6,750 nt of DNA from Candidatus Iainarchaeum sp. (GTDB lineage: Archaea > Iainarchaeota > Iainarchaeia > Iainarchaeales > GCA-2688035). Shown here in pieces: positions 1 through 5,631 of this stretch. The notes beneath the pieces were generated by a model that searched no databases, was not told the DNA's origin, and was given only the letters and a program-made list of their open reading frames with translations. The DNA lies in assembly GCA_017608725.1 (NCBI GenBank), contig JAFCFG010000053.1, forward strand, positions 1 to 6,750. The letters run 5' to 3'. A program made the translations under genes and the position numbers. Within the stretch, counting starts at the first letter, position 1; every line of letters begins with the position of its first letter.

Positions 1-393
1 TATTGGAACCTTTGGGTTAACTCTACGGATTATATCAACTGCTTCAAGGCCAATCGCCTCGCCCTCTCTATCGGCATCGGTTGCAACAATGACCTCTTTA
101 ACGCTTGGCCCTATTCTCTTCAAATAACCGGAAATTATTTTTTTTGTTTCCTTGTACTCTATTTCGCTCTCAGTAAGCTTCTTCAAATCTGTGCCAAGCC
201 AGTAGCTGTATTTGGCAGGAAAGTCCACATCAACGATGTGGCCCTGCAATGGGACAACGCTGTACTCTTTTCCCCTTAAATTAAAATCAAAGTGATACGC
301 GCCATCAGTTGAGCTTTGGGGAACTTGCTTTGCTGCAAGAATTGCAGCAATTCTCCTGCCGGCAATCGCTTTTTCTGCAATTATCAGAATCAT
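1..393 (-). CDS. topA: DNA topoisomerase IA, N-terminal part (cut by window edge)
   Basis: Type IA topoisomerases cut one DNA strand, hold it through a 5'-phosphotyrosine and relax negative supercoils. Only the first 131 residues are visible, covering the TOPRIM domain. Translation starts MILIIAEKAIAGRRIA, whose Glu7 is the usual TOPRIM glutamate. Around residues 47-68 comes VVPLQGHIVDVDFPAKY, typical of archaeal members. At 104-115 is ATDADREGEAIG, the metal-binding DxDxE motif (Asp106, Asp108, Glu110). The catalytic tyrosine and any zinc fingers lie beyond the window. The ATG at 391-393 is chosen because an in-frame TGA lies three codons upstream and no other start codon fits between them. 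There is no helicase domain in front, so this is a stand-alone topoisomerase and not the C-terminal half of reverse gyrase. It lies 86 bases downstream of the Lrp gene on the same strand, with T-runs between them. Family assignment is firm; exact subtype is less so. Confidence 0.93.
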   Translation of the reverse strand, partial: MILIIAEKAIAGRRIAAILAAKQVPQSSTDGAYHFDFNLRGKEYSVVPLQGHIVDVDFPAKYSYWLGTDLKKLTESEIEYKETKKIISGYLKRIGPSVKEVIVATDADREGEAIGLEAVDIIRRVNPKVPI

Positions 394-479
394 CTGGCAT
401 CAAGCCCAAAATGTCAGCTATTTAGTTACTGCAGGAAAAGAATTAAAAAACAGGAAGCCATTTTTGGAAAAAAACGAGG
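394..479 (-). promoter_or_regulatory. lrp-topA spacer: possible topA promoter
   Basis: On the minus strand the A/T-rich element TTTTTTAATTC (about 440-450) sits roughly 50 bases ahead of the topA ATG. That suits an archaeal TATA box with a leader of about 25 bases. No convincing Shine-Dalgarno sequence precedes the ATG. The element overlaps a T-run that could equally serve termination, so the promoter call is tentative. Confidence 0.3.
468..474 (-). terminator. T-run after the Lrp gene
   Basis: Seven consecutive T on the minus strand begin six bases after the TAA of the Lrp/AsnC gene, and a second run of six T follows at 445-450. Archaeal RNA polymerase terminates at such oligo-T tracts without needing a hairpin, and none is seen here. 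This suggests the regulator is largely transcribed apart from topA. Confidence 0.45.
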
Positions 480-953
480 TTATAATTTTTTCTGCAAGGC
501 AGTTGAAGGCATTACATTGCCCTGCTTTAATTCGCTTAGAACAACCAGTGTTTTCAGGTCAAGGATTCCGTCAATCAGGCCAAGCTTGTTTATTACCTTT
601 TCCGCAGCATCAAGGTTGTTTACAACAAGCTTTGCAAGAAGGTTGTATTCCCCAAGCACCTGGTAAAGTTCAACAACATAATCAAAGCTACCGAGCTTTT
701 TAATCAGGTCCTTGTTCTTTCCAATTTCGCTTCTTATTTGAACGTAGATTGGGTTCTCAAAGCCAAGAACCTTGTAGTTGAGGTTTGCACTGATGCTGCT
801 GATGACTCCTCGCCGCCTCAAACTCTCAACCCGCTTTTTTATTGCAACATCTGTGAGCTTGGTTTCCTTTGCAATTGAACTAAAAGAAGCCCTGCCGTCC
901 TGCAGCAGGTTCTTGATAATTATCAAGTCAATTTTATCAAGGCTTACCTGCAA
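480..953 (-). CDS. Lrp/AsnC family transcriptional regulator
   Basis: A 157-residue DNA-binding regulator with the usual length and two-part layout of the feast/famine family. Residues 5-52 form the N-terminal winged helix-turn-helix: LDKIDLIIIKNLLQDGR, then SSIAKETKLTDVAIKKRVES with the recognition helix near 34-46. Residues about 65-145 form the RAM effector and oligomerisation domain; the conserved VLGEYNLLAKL lies at 99-109 and GILDLKTLVVL at 129-139. Such proteins form dimers or octamers and often sense amino acids; the ligand cannot be told from the sequence. The start is a TTG at 951-953: it is in frame directly before the Lrp fold, an in-frame TGA lies at 975-977, and a strong AGGTGAT ribosome site precedes it. 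It is divergently transcribed from the NrdD-like gene, so it may regulate itself and that neighbour; this is inference. A short tail (146-157) follows the RAM domain. Confidence 0.93.
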   Translation of the reverse strand: MQVSLDKIDLIIIKNLLQDGRASFSSIAKETKLTDVAIKKRVESLRRRGVISSISANLNYKVLGFENPIYVQIRSEIGKNKDLIKKLGSFDYVVELYQVLGEYNLLAKLVVNNLDAAEKVINKLGLIDGILDLKTLVVLSELKQGNVMPSTALQKKL

Positions 954-957
954 AAAA

Positions 958-964
958 TCACCTG
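958..964 (-). promoter_or_regulatory. Shine-Dalgarno AGGTGAT fixing the TTG start of the Lrp gene
   Basis: On the minus strand AGGTGAT, complementary to the archaeal 16S tail, ends four bases before the TTG at 951-953. The nearby ATG (965-967) and GTG (959-961) are out of frame with the Lrp protein, so this site settles the non-ATG start. Confidence 0.7.
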
Positions 965-985
965 CATTAATAATTCAAATAAAAG

Positions 986-997
986 TTTATTAAAAAG
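986..997 (-). promoter_or_regulatory. Putative TATA box of the Lrp gene
   Basis: The minus strand reads CTTTTTAATAAA, an archaeal TATA-like element centred about 38 bases before the TTG start. A start of transcription about 25 bases downstream would leave a short leader that just includes the AGGTGAT site. Confidence 0.45.
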
Positions 998-1017
998 TTT
1001 GTTTTCCAAAGCAAACG

Positions 1018-1026
1018 TTAAATAAA
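1018..1026 (+). promoter_or_regulatory. Putative TATA box of the NrdD-like gene
   Basis: TTAAATAAA lies about 35 bases before the ATG at 1057, in position for a transcript with a leader of about ten bases. It is about 25 bases from the divergent Lrp box, so one bound regulator could affect both promoters. AAGGGG at 1045-1050 is a weak candidate ribosome site. Confidence 0.45.
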
Positions 1027-1056
1027 TCTGAGTCCCAATAAATTAAGGGGCTGGTC

Positions 1057-2688
1057 ATGCCAGAAAAGCCGATTACCGCACTGATTGAAAAAATTGTAGA
1101 GGAATGCAAGGAAGCAAACGCAAGCAAGTGGACTATCACAAAGGTAGTTAAAGAACTCAATGAAATTGAAACCAAGGACATCAAACAGCTGAGGCAAAAA
1201 GCACTGCAGCTGCTGCAGCAGCTTGACCCAAAGGCCGCCTCAATCTACGCTTCCTTCCAGAGGATGCAAGTTAGGACAAGCAGGGAAGAAATTGAACCGT
1301 TTGACAGGGGCAACATCATCAAAAGCCTGCTGCGGGAAACAGACGTTCCCAGGGGAATTGCAGAAAAAATCGGCAGGGAAGTGGAAGACAAAATAAAGGA
1401 CCTTGAGTTGGAGCACATTAATACTGCGCTGATTAGGGAGATAGTCAACGTAAAACTCCTTGAATACGGCCATGCAGGAATCAGAAACCAGTACACCAGG
1501 CTTGGGCTGCCGGTGTTTGAGGTAAGGGAGAGAATAAAGCAACAGCCCTACAGCAACAAAGCAATCATGACAGAGTACAACCTGCTCAGAGTTATCCCTG
1601 CAAAAGAAGCAGAAATGCACCTGAGGAATGAAATATTTATTGCAGGAATACAGGACTTCGGGACAAAGCCGGTTGCAACCAGCATAACAGTTGAAGTGAA
1701 AGACAACCCAAAGGAAACTGCTTTGCATGCAGTAGAGGAAGCAAACAGGCTGAGCAGGCTGAGCAGCTGGCAGCCAAATATTTCCGGGCTGAATTTAGCT
1801 CTTTCCACCGGCACTGGAAAAAAGACAGCGGCAAACGCAGGAATGCTGTTTGCAAGGGCAGCCAAAGCAACATTCCTAAAGAGAGGCCCAGTGGCTGGCT
1901 TCAACACCCTTTACCTGTTTGAACCGGATTGGTTTTCAGGAAAAGATGCAAGCAGAGAAAGCACTGCAGGGGCTGCAAACGCAGTGCTAAAAGCATCTGC
2001 AGGGGCCGGGGCAGTGTTTGAGAATGCTGTTGCTGTTGACACAAAATACAAGCTAAAGCTGCTGCAGAAAAAGCGCTTTCCAAAAATTTTTTTGAATTGC
2101 AGGAACAAGGAATTTTCACTGGTGAACGGCATTGCCTTGGAAGCCAGGGGCCTGTGCTCTTTCACTGCTGTGAATTTGACTGCAATTGCACTAAGCAACA
2201 AGGGCAATGAAAAGGGGTTTTTTGAAGAACTGAGGGGGAAGATAGAGGCAATAAAGAAACTGGATGAACTGAAAAGAGAGCAGTTGCAGAAAAGGCCTTA
2301 CCTGAAAAACATTGAAATAGGAGAGCTTGGCTCTGCAATTGCACTGGACAGCCTGTTTGAATCAGGCAGGATTTTGGGAGAAACAGAAAAGGAAAGTGAG
2401 GCAATCGCAATAAGTGAAAAAACACTGGCTGAGATAATGGCTACTGCACCGGAAAACAGCGTTGTAACAGAATTAACAAACAAGAATGCCCTGCTCTGCT
2501 TTGCAGAGCACAACAGAAGGCTCTTTTCTTTCAGCAAAGCAGCCCTGGAAGAGGAAAGGCACCTGAGGAAAAGCACCCAGATATCAAAGAACTACTGCTT
2601 TGCAGGCAAGGCAGGGAACAAGAAAGAGCTGAATGAACTGGTTGAAAGCAACATCAGGTTAATTGAATTCAATGAGGAAAAGGGGTAA
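1057..2688 (+). CDS. NrdD-like protein with ATP-cone, lacking the glycyl-radical and zinc-site C-terminus
   Basis: Related to class III (anaerobic, oxygen-sensitive) ribonucleoside-triphosphate reductase, which makes dNTPs using a glycyl radical. Residues 71-138 form an ATP-cone (VRTSREEIEPFDRGNIIKS, then IAEKIGREVE and LIREIVNVKLLEYG). The typical archaeal NrdD linker YTRLGLPVFEV follows at 146-156, then EYNLLRVIPAKEAEMHLRNE at 173-192. The segment RGLCSFTAVNLTAIAL (364-379) matches the NrdD finger-loop region, with Cys348 in NCRN just before. Residues 1-70 look like the second half of another ATP-cone (LDPKAASIYASF). Differences from NrdD: the IHIHD-type motif reads IFIAGIQD (193-200), no NCxxxD motif follows, no CxxC pair exists among its five cysteines (17, 348, 367, 481, 514), and no RxxGY glycyl-radical motif occurs. 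At 543 residues it is shorter than usual. No nrdG activase gene is adjacent. Reductase activity is therefore unlikely; a nucleotide-sensing or structural role is possible. Homology is fairly firm, function unknown. Confidence 0.75.
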   Translation: MPEKPITALIEKIVEECKEANASKWTITKVVKELNEIETKDIKQLRQKALQLLQQLDPKAASIYASFQRMQVRTSREEIEPFDRGNIIKSLLRETDVPRGIAEKIGREVEDKIKDLELEHINTALIREIVNVKLLEYGHAGIRNQYTRLGLPVFEVRERIKQQPYSNKAIMTEYNLLRVIPAKEAEMHLRNEIFIAGIQDFGTKPVATSITVEVKDNPKETALHAVEEANRLSRLSSWQPNISGLNLALSTGTGKKTAANAGMLFARAAKATFLKRGPVAGFNTLYLFEPDWFSGKDASRESTAGAANAVLKASAGAGAVFENAVAVDTKYKLKLLQKKRFPKIFLNCRNKEFSLVNGIALEARGLCSFTAVNLTAIALSNKGNEKGFFEELRGKIEAIKKLDELKREQLQKRPYLKNIEIGELGSAIALDSLFESGRILGETEKESEAIAISEKTLAEIMATAPENSVVTELTNKNALLCFAEHNRRLFSFSKAALEEERHLRKSTQISKNYCFAGKAGNKKELNELVESNIRLIEFNEEKG

Positions 2689-2711
2689 TGCCGCCTTCAC
2701 TGAACCAGCCT

Positions 2712-2718
2712 AAAAAAA
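2712..2718 (-). terminator. T-run after the six-segment membrane protein gene
   Basis: Seven T on the minus strand start three bases past the TAA of the membrane protein gene, within the 33-base gap between two convergent genes. This is a good archaeal oligo-T terminator. No equivalent T-run is seen for the converging plus-strand gene. Confidence 0.5.
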
Positions 2719-2721
2719 GGA

Positions 2722-3513
2722 TTAGGGTTTTGGGGCGGCTGCAATTGAAGCCGGCTCTGGCCTTGCCTGCAACGGCCTCTTCCTCTGGGCAATCTCGTGC
2801 TCTTTGATTAAATCAAAACGCATCATGTACAAATAGGTCTTCATTATCTCAACAAAGGGCAGGATGAAAACAAGGGAAAGGAACAACGAAACCAAAGAGC
2901 CGATTAAAGCAATCTGGTCAATCGCAAACTCTATTACCTGCAGAACAGCAAGAAGCAAGGTTGCAAAAACCAGGACTGTTAAAACAGGCCTCTTGTTTTT
3001 CAGAATGAATTCAAGGTTGTTTGAAACCGCATGCAGCAAATCCTCTTCATCAATAACAATTGACTGCGGAACAAAAAGCAGGGCAACGGAAACCAACAGC
3101 AGGAGAAAATTTATCAGGATAAGGGAAATGTTAAGGTAAAGAAGGCCAACTGCCAAAAAGAACAAAAGAAAACAGTAAAGAAGATAGAATATGAAAATCT
3201 TCAGGGTGAAGCGCTGCATCATTTCATGCAAATAGAAATGCAGCTTCAGCTTGCTCAGATTCCTTCGCACAGAAAAAATTATTATTGAAATGAAAAAAGA
3301 GTAAAAGAGCAAAAAGACTGCAACCAGGCCAGCTGTCAAAAGAAAGCCGGTTGGGCTATCCAAAGCTATGTTATAGTCAAGGAAAATTGAGCCACTGCTT
3401 ATGAAAACGTTCTGGGAAGAAACAAAGCCAAGGACAAAGACCAGCAGCAGGGCAAAAACAAGGACTGTTTTGCCGTTGGCTTTATACTGTGCAAAGCTAT
3501 TGGCTAAAAGCAA
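2722..3513 (-). CDS. Six-segment integral membrane protein, function unknown
   Basis: A 263-residue hydrophobic protein with likely membrane segments near 17-34, 57-81, 104-126, 129-149, 176-196 and 200-224. The segment FVPQSIVIDEEDLLHAVSNNLEFILKN (cited in parts: FVPQSIVID at 147-155 and AVSNNLEFILKN at 162-173) recalls archaeal and bacterial multi-pass proteins of the DUF7847/YciC/DUF975 kind, where a P-(x)-IV segment precedes an amphipathic helix with a phenylalanine before the next membrane helix. The likeness is from memory and the role of that group is not settled. The last 25 residues are charged, then rich in Pro and Ala, and probably cytosolic. The start is TTG at 3511-3513: a GGGGG-containing ribosome site lies about six bases upstream, an in-frame stop is at 3535-3537, and the first internal Met is at residue 98. 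It follows the methylthiotransferase gene by 45 bases on the same strand, so it may be co-transcribed. Confidence 0.75.
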   Translation of the reverse strand: MLLANSFAQYKANGKTVLVFALLLVFVLGFVSSQNVFISSGSIFLDYNIALDSPTGFLLTAGLVAVFLLFYSFFISIIIFSVRRNLSKLKLHFYLHEMMQRFTLKIFIFYLLYCFLLFFLAVGLLYLNISLILINFLLLLVSVALLFVPQSIVIDEEDLLHAVSNNLEFILKNKRPVLTVLVFATLLLAVLQVIEFAIDQIALIGSLVSLFLSLVFILPFVEIMKTYLYMMRFDLIKEHEIAQRKRPLQARPEPASIAAAPKP

Positions 3514-3532
3514 ATTAAACCCCCTTGTTATT

Positions 3533-3557
3533 AATTATTAATAAAGAATATTAAAAA
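3533..3557 (-). promoter_or_regulatory. A/T-rich spacer: possible promoter of the membrane protein gene
   Basis: The minus strand reads TTTTTAATATT followed by TTTATTAATAATTAATAA between the methylthiotransferase stop (TAG at 3559-3561) and the TTG start at 3513. The first element is about 40 bases from the start, suitable for a TATA box, but the T5 could equally end the upstream transcript. The two roles cannot be told apart by eye. Confidence 0.3.
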
Positions 3558-3558
3558 C

Positions 3559-4809
3559 CTATTTGGAACAGGGAACTGCATACAAATAGGTTGAAAAAGC
3601 TTTTTTAACGAGGACATCGGCAAATTTTCCCAGAAGGTTTTCCTTTACTACAACAGGCTTGTAGTTCTGGTTCCTTCCAACAAAATTTCCCTTGCTTCCC
3701 CTCTCAGTTACAAGAACCCTCTGCTTCTCACCCAAAAAGCGCTTGTTTCTCCGCAGGGAAACCTCCTTGCACAGGCCGGTGAGGATCCTGCTCCGCCTCT
3801 TTTTTTCCATTCCGTGAAGTTGCCCAGGCATTAGGGCGGCTGCTGTATTGGGCCTTGCTCCAAAGCGAGAAATGTTCACGACATCTGGCTCTGCTTTTTC
3901 CAGAACTGAAACTGTTTCCTTAAACTGCTGCCCTGTTTCCCCTGGAAAGCCAACTATTACGTCTGTTGCAACCACTGCACTGGGAAAGCGCTTTCTGATT
4001 CTTTTGACAAGGAAAAGGAAATCCCCCTTTGTGTAAGGCCTGTTCATTGCCCTCAAAACAGGGTTGCTGCCGCTTTGCAGGGGAATGTGGAAAAAGCGGT
4101 AAAGGCGCTCATCTGAAAAAAGTTCAAGGTACTGGTCCAGAAAGGAAACAAGATGGGATGGATTAATCATGCCTACCCTGATTCTGAAATCCCCTTTATT
4201 CCTGAGCAGCTCCCTCAACAATTTTGGCAGGCTCTCCCCAAAATCCCTTCCATAACAGCCAGTGTCCTGTGCAGTAAGCCAAATTTCCTTGGTTTCCTTT
4301 ATTGCGGTCTTGAATTTTTTGTCCAGTTCCCTTATTGAATAGCTGTGCAGGTCGCCCCTTGCATTCTTTACACAGCAGTAGCTGCAATCGCCCAAACAAC
4401 CCCTTGCAATTGGAATAACCGAAATAAATTGGTTGCTTTTCTCTTCCTCTATTTTTGGAGAGAAGCTTTGAGCATGCAACCCAAGAAAGCATGAAAGCTC
4501 CTGCAGATTTGGGCCAATCTGGGTTATTTTCCCGGAAATTTTGGAAATTGCTTCCGGGTTTATTTTGGGCAAACAGCCAAAAACAACCAAGGTTGATTTT
4601 TTCTTTTCCGCAATTGCGTTGAGCTGCCTTATTCTTCGCAGCATCTTTGATTCAGTTTGCTCCTTGACAGCGCAGGTGTTTGTTACAATAACATCAGCTT
4701 TCTCTGGTTTCTCAACCAATTCAAAGCTGTTTGCTTTGAGAAAGCCTCTTACCTGCTCAGTGTCCGACCTGTTCAAAGAACAGCCATAACCCTCAATGAA
4801 TGCACGCAT
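3559..4809 (-). CDS. Archaeal tRNA t6A37 methylthiotransferase (e-MtaB/CDKAL1 type, radical SAM)
   Basis: This enzyme class turns N6-threonylcarbamoyladenosine at tRNA position 37 into its 2-methylthio form, which steadies ANN-codon reading. The 416 residues show the full three-domain order. The N-terminal MTTase domain carries Cys10 (EGYGCSLNRSD), Cys46 (TNTCAVKEQTE) and Cys79 (VVFGCLP), which should bind the auxiliary 4Fe-4S cluster. The radical SAM domain has Cys138-x3-Cys142-x2-Cys145 (RGCLGDCSYC) followed by KNARGDLHSY, the pattern of the archaeal/eukaryotic e-MtaB branch rather than MiaB or RimO. HIPLQSGSN (241-249) and TDVIVGFPGET (282-292) are further family motifs. A TRAM RNA-binding domain spans about 354-412. 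All key residues are present, so it should be active. The ATG at 4807-4809 begins the first MTTase strand directly. It lies 33 bases after a membrane protein gene on the same strand, probably co-transcribed; no strong ribosome site is visible. Confidence 0.95.
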   Translation of the reverse strand: MRAFIEGYGCSLNRSDTEQVRGFLKANSFELVEKPEKADVIVTNTCAVKEQTESKMLRRIRQLNAIAEKKKSTLVVFGCLPKINPEAISKISGKITQIGPNLQELSCFLGLHAQSFSPKIEEEKSNQFISVIPIARGCLGDCSYCCVKNARGDLHSYSIRELDKKFKTAIKETKEIWLTAQDTGCYGRDFGESLPKLLRELLRNKGDFRIRVGMINPSHLVSFLDQYLELFSDERLYRFFHIPLQSGSNPVLRAMNRPYTKGDFLFLVKRIRKRFPSAVVATDVIVGFPGETGQQFKETVSVLEKAEPDVVNISRFGARPNTAAALMPGQLHGMEKKRRSRILTGLCKEVSLRRNKRFLGEKQRVLVTERGSKGNFVGRNQNYKPVVVKENLLGKFADVLVKKAFSTYLYAVPCSK

Positions 4810-4842
4810 AGAACAAGTTTGTTGGGCAAGAATTAAAAGTTG

Positions 4843-5469
4843 TTACAATTTGAGCTTTTCAACCGCATACCTGGTTATCCAGCCAAATGTGCCGCCCCAA
4901 ATGAACAGCATGAAAGCATTGCCGTGCAATTTTTGCCAGTAGTCAACGACAATATACTCGTTTATTTTGCCTGCCTCAATTATGGAATTAATCAAATCAC
5001 TGCATGTCCCAAAAGCTCCGCCAAGGTTGTCAGAAAGGCAGACTATCAGCTTTTGGTTGCCAAGCAGGGCATAATTTGAATTGTACCAAAACAACGCTAC
5101 CAAAAAGGCCGCAAAACCAAGGAAAAAGTACAGTAAAACAAACAAAGGGTGCAATGCAAGGCTTGTTTTGAAGTAGCTGTTTATCCAGTCGGCCAATAGA
5201 AAGACAAAGAAAAAGCTTACAATCGGCATGGCAAAAAACATTGGGCTGGCTGCATTGGGCAAAATATCCGGAATCGGGAAGGGCATTGGGCTTGGAACAG
5301 TCAAAAACAGGTTTAGAACAGGGACTGACGCAATACTGCTCCTTGCTGCATTCATAGCAACCAACAGCATGAAGAACAGTATAAACAAGGCACCGACAAT
5401 AATCTTCTGGTTGGTTGAAAACTTTTTTTCCTTAACCGCTTTTTCCCCAACTATTTTTCCCTCAGCCAT
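4843..5469 (-). CDS. Four-segment membrane protein, unrecognised
   Basis: I do not recognise this 208-residue protein. A lysine-rich N-terminus (residues 1-22) is followed by likely membrane segments near 22-40, 76-96, 106-129 and 184-202. By the positive-inside rule both ends lie in the cytosol. The loop between segments 1 and 2 (41-75) is rich in proline and hydrophobic residues (VPSPMPFPIPDILP). The loop between segments 3 and 4 (130-183) would lie outside and holds the protein's only two cysteines, Cys144 and Cys156, which could form a disulfide. The ATG at 5467-5469 is about 20 bases after a TATA-like element, suggesting a leaderless transcript. It is the first gene of a possible minus-strand set with the methylthiotransferase and the six-segment membrane protein. 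Nothing in the sequence shows an enzymatic role. Confidence 0.7.
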   Translation of the reverse strand: MAEGKIVGEKAVKEKKFSTNQKIIVGALFILFFMLLVAMNAARSSIASVPVLNLFLTVPSPMPFPIPDILPNAASPMFFAMPIVSFFFVFLLADWINSYFKTSLALHPLFVLLYFFLGFAAFLVALFWYNSNYALLGNQKLIVCLSDNLGGAFGTCSDLINSIIEAGKINEYIVVDYWQKLHGNAFMLFIWGGTFGWITRYAVEKLKL

Positions 5470-5488
5470 TTTGAATCAATAAAAACCG

Positions 5489-5498
5489 CTTTAAATTA
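5489..5498 (-). promoter_or_regulatory. Putative TATA box of the four-segment membrane protein gene
   Basis: The minus strand reads TAATTTAAAG, centred about 25 bases before the ATG at 5469. At this spacing transcription would begin at or next to the start codon, a leaderless mRNA as is common in archaea. This agrees with the lack of a clear Shine-Dalgarno sequence. Confidence 0.5.
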
Positions 5499-5539
5499 GT
5501 TAATAATGCGATAATAAGTTTAAAACAGTTTTCTTGGGG

Positions 5540-5552
5540 TATATAAAATATA
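5540..5552 (+). promoter_or_regulatory. Putative TATA box of rfcS
   Basis: TATATAAAATATA is the best archaeal TATA-box match in the window. Transcription would begin near 5570, giving a leader of about 60 bases, long for an archaeal mRNA. The box is bracketed by a 6-base inverted repeat (TGGGGT at 5535-5540, ACCCCA at 5560-5565), which could be an operator. Confidence 0.55.
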
Positions 5553-5574
5553 ATTCATCACCCCATTTTTTGAT

Positions 5575-5595
5575 GAAACTTTTTTCAAAAGTTTC
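5575..5595 (+). repeat. Perfect inverted repeat in the rfcS leader
   Basis: GAAACTTTT (5575-5583) and AAAAGTTTC (5587-5595) are exact reverse complements separated by TTC. As RNA this gives a 9-base-pair hairpin near the 5' end of the predicted rfcS transcript; as DNA it is a compact palindrome that a dimeric regulator could bind. A second, 7-base inverted repeat (TTCATCA 5554-5560 with TGATGAA 5571-5577) overlaps its left arm, so the two hairpins cannot form together. Function is inferred only. Confidence 0.6.
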
Positions 5596-5619
5596 TTGGG
5601 AAGAATAATCTGGCAGTAT

Positions 5620-5626
5620 AGGTGGG
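5620..5626 (+). promoter_or_regulatory. Shine-Dalgarno AGGTGGG fixing the TTG start of rfcS
   Basis: AGGTGGG ends five bases before the TTG at 5632. The ATG at 5628-5630 is out of frame and reaches a stop after four codons (5640-5642), and an in-frame TGA at 5629-5631 directly precedes the TTG. Therefore TTG is the only start giving the full conserved N-terminus. Confidence 0.65.
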
Positions 5627-5631
5627 TATGA

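Noticed and set aside
1..393. Possible reverse gyrase
   Set aside because: The TOPRIM domain begins at the start codon with an in-frame stop just upstream, so no helicase domain precedes it.
316..666. Plus-strand open frame of 116 codons opposite topA and the Lrp gene
   Set aside because: It overlaps the antisense of two well-supported genes, has a composition unlike the other proteins and shows no recognisable motif.
1201..1225. CTGCAG/CTGCTG repeat-like stretch
   Set aside because: It is explained by leucine and glutamine codons (QLLQQL) in a helix of the NrdD-like protein.
1240..1728. Minus-strand open frame of 162 codons opposite the NrdD-like gene
   Set aside because: It is cysteine-rich in a way typical of antisense shadows, and the plus-strand frame has family motifs across the same span.
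1741..1767. Tandem AGGCTGAGC repeat
   Set aside because: It is two short copies within coding sequence (RLSRLSS), so too short to mean a repeat element.
2690..2739. GCCGCC / GGCGGC inverted repeat across the convergent stop codons
   Set aside because: The arms are only six bases with a loop of nearly 40, one arm lies in coding sequence, and the simple T-run explains termination better.
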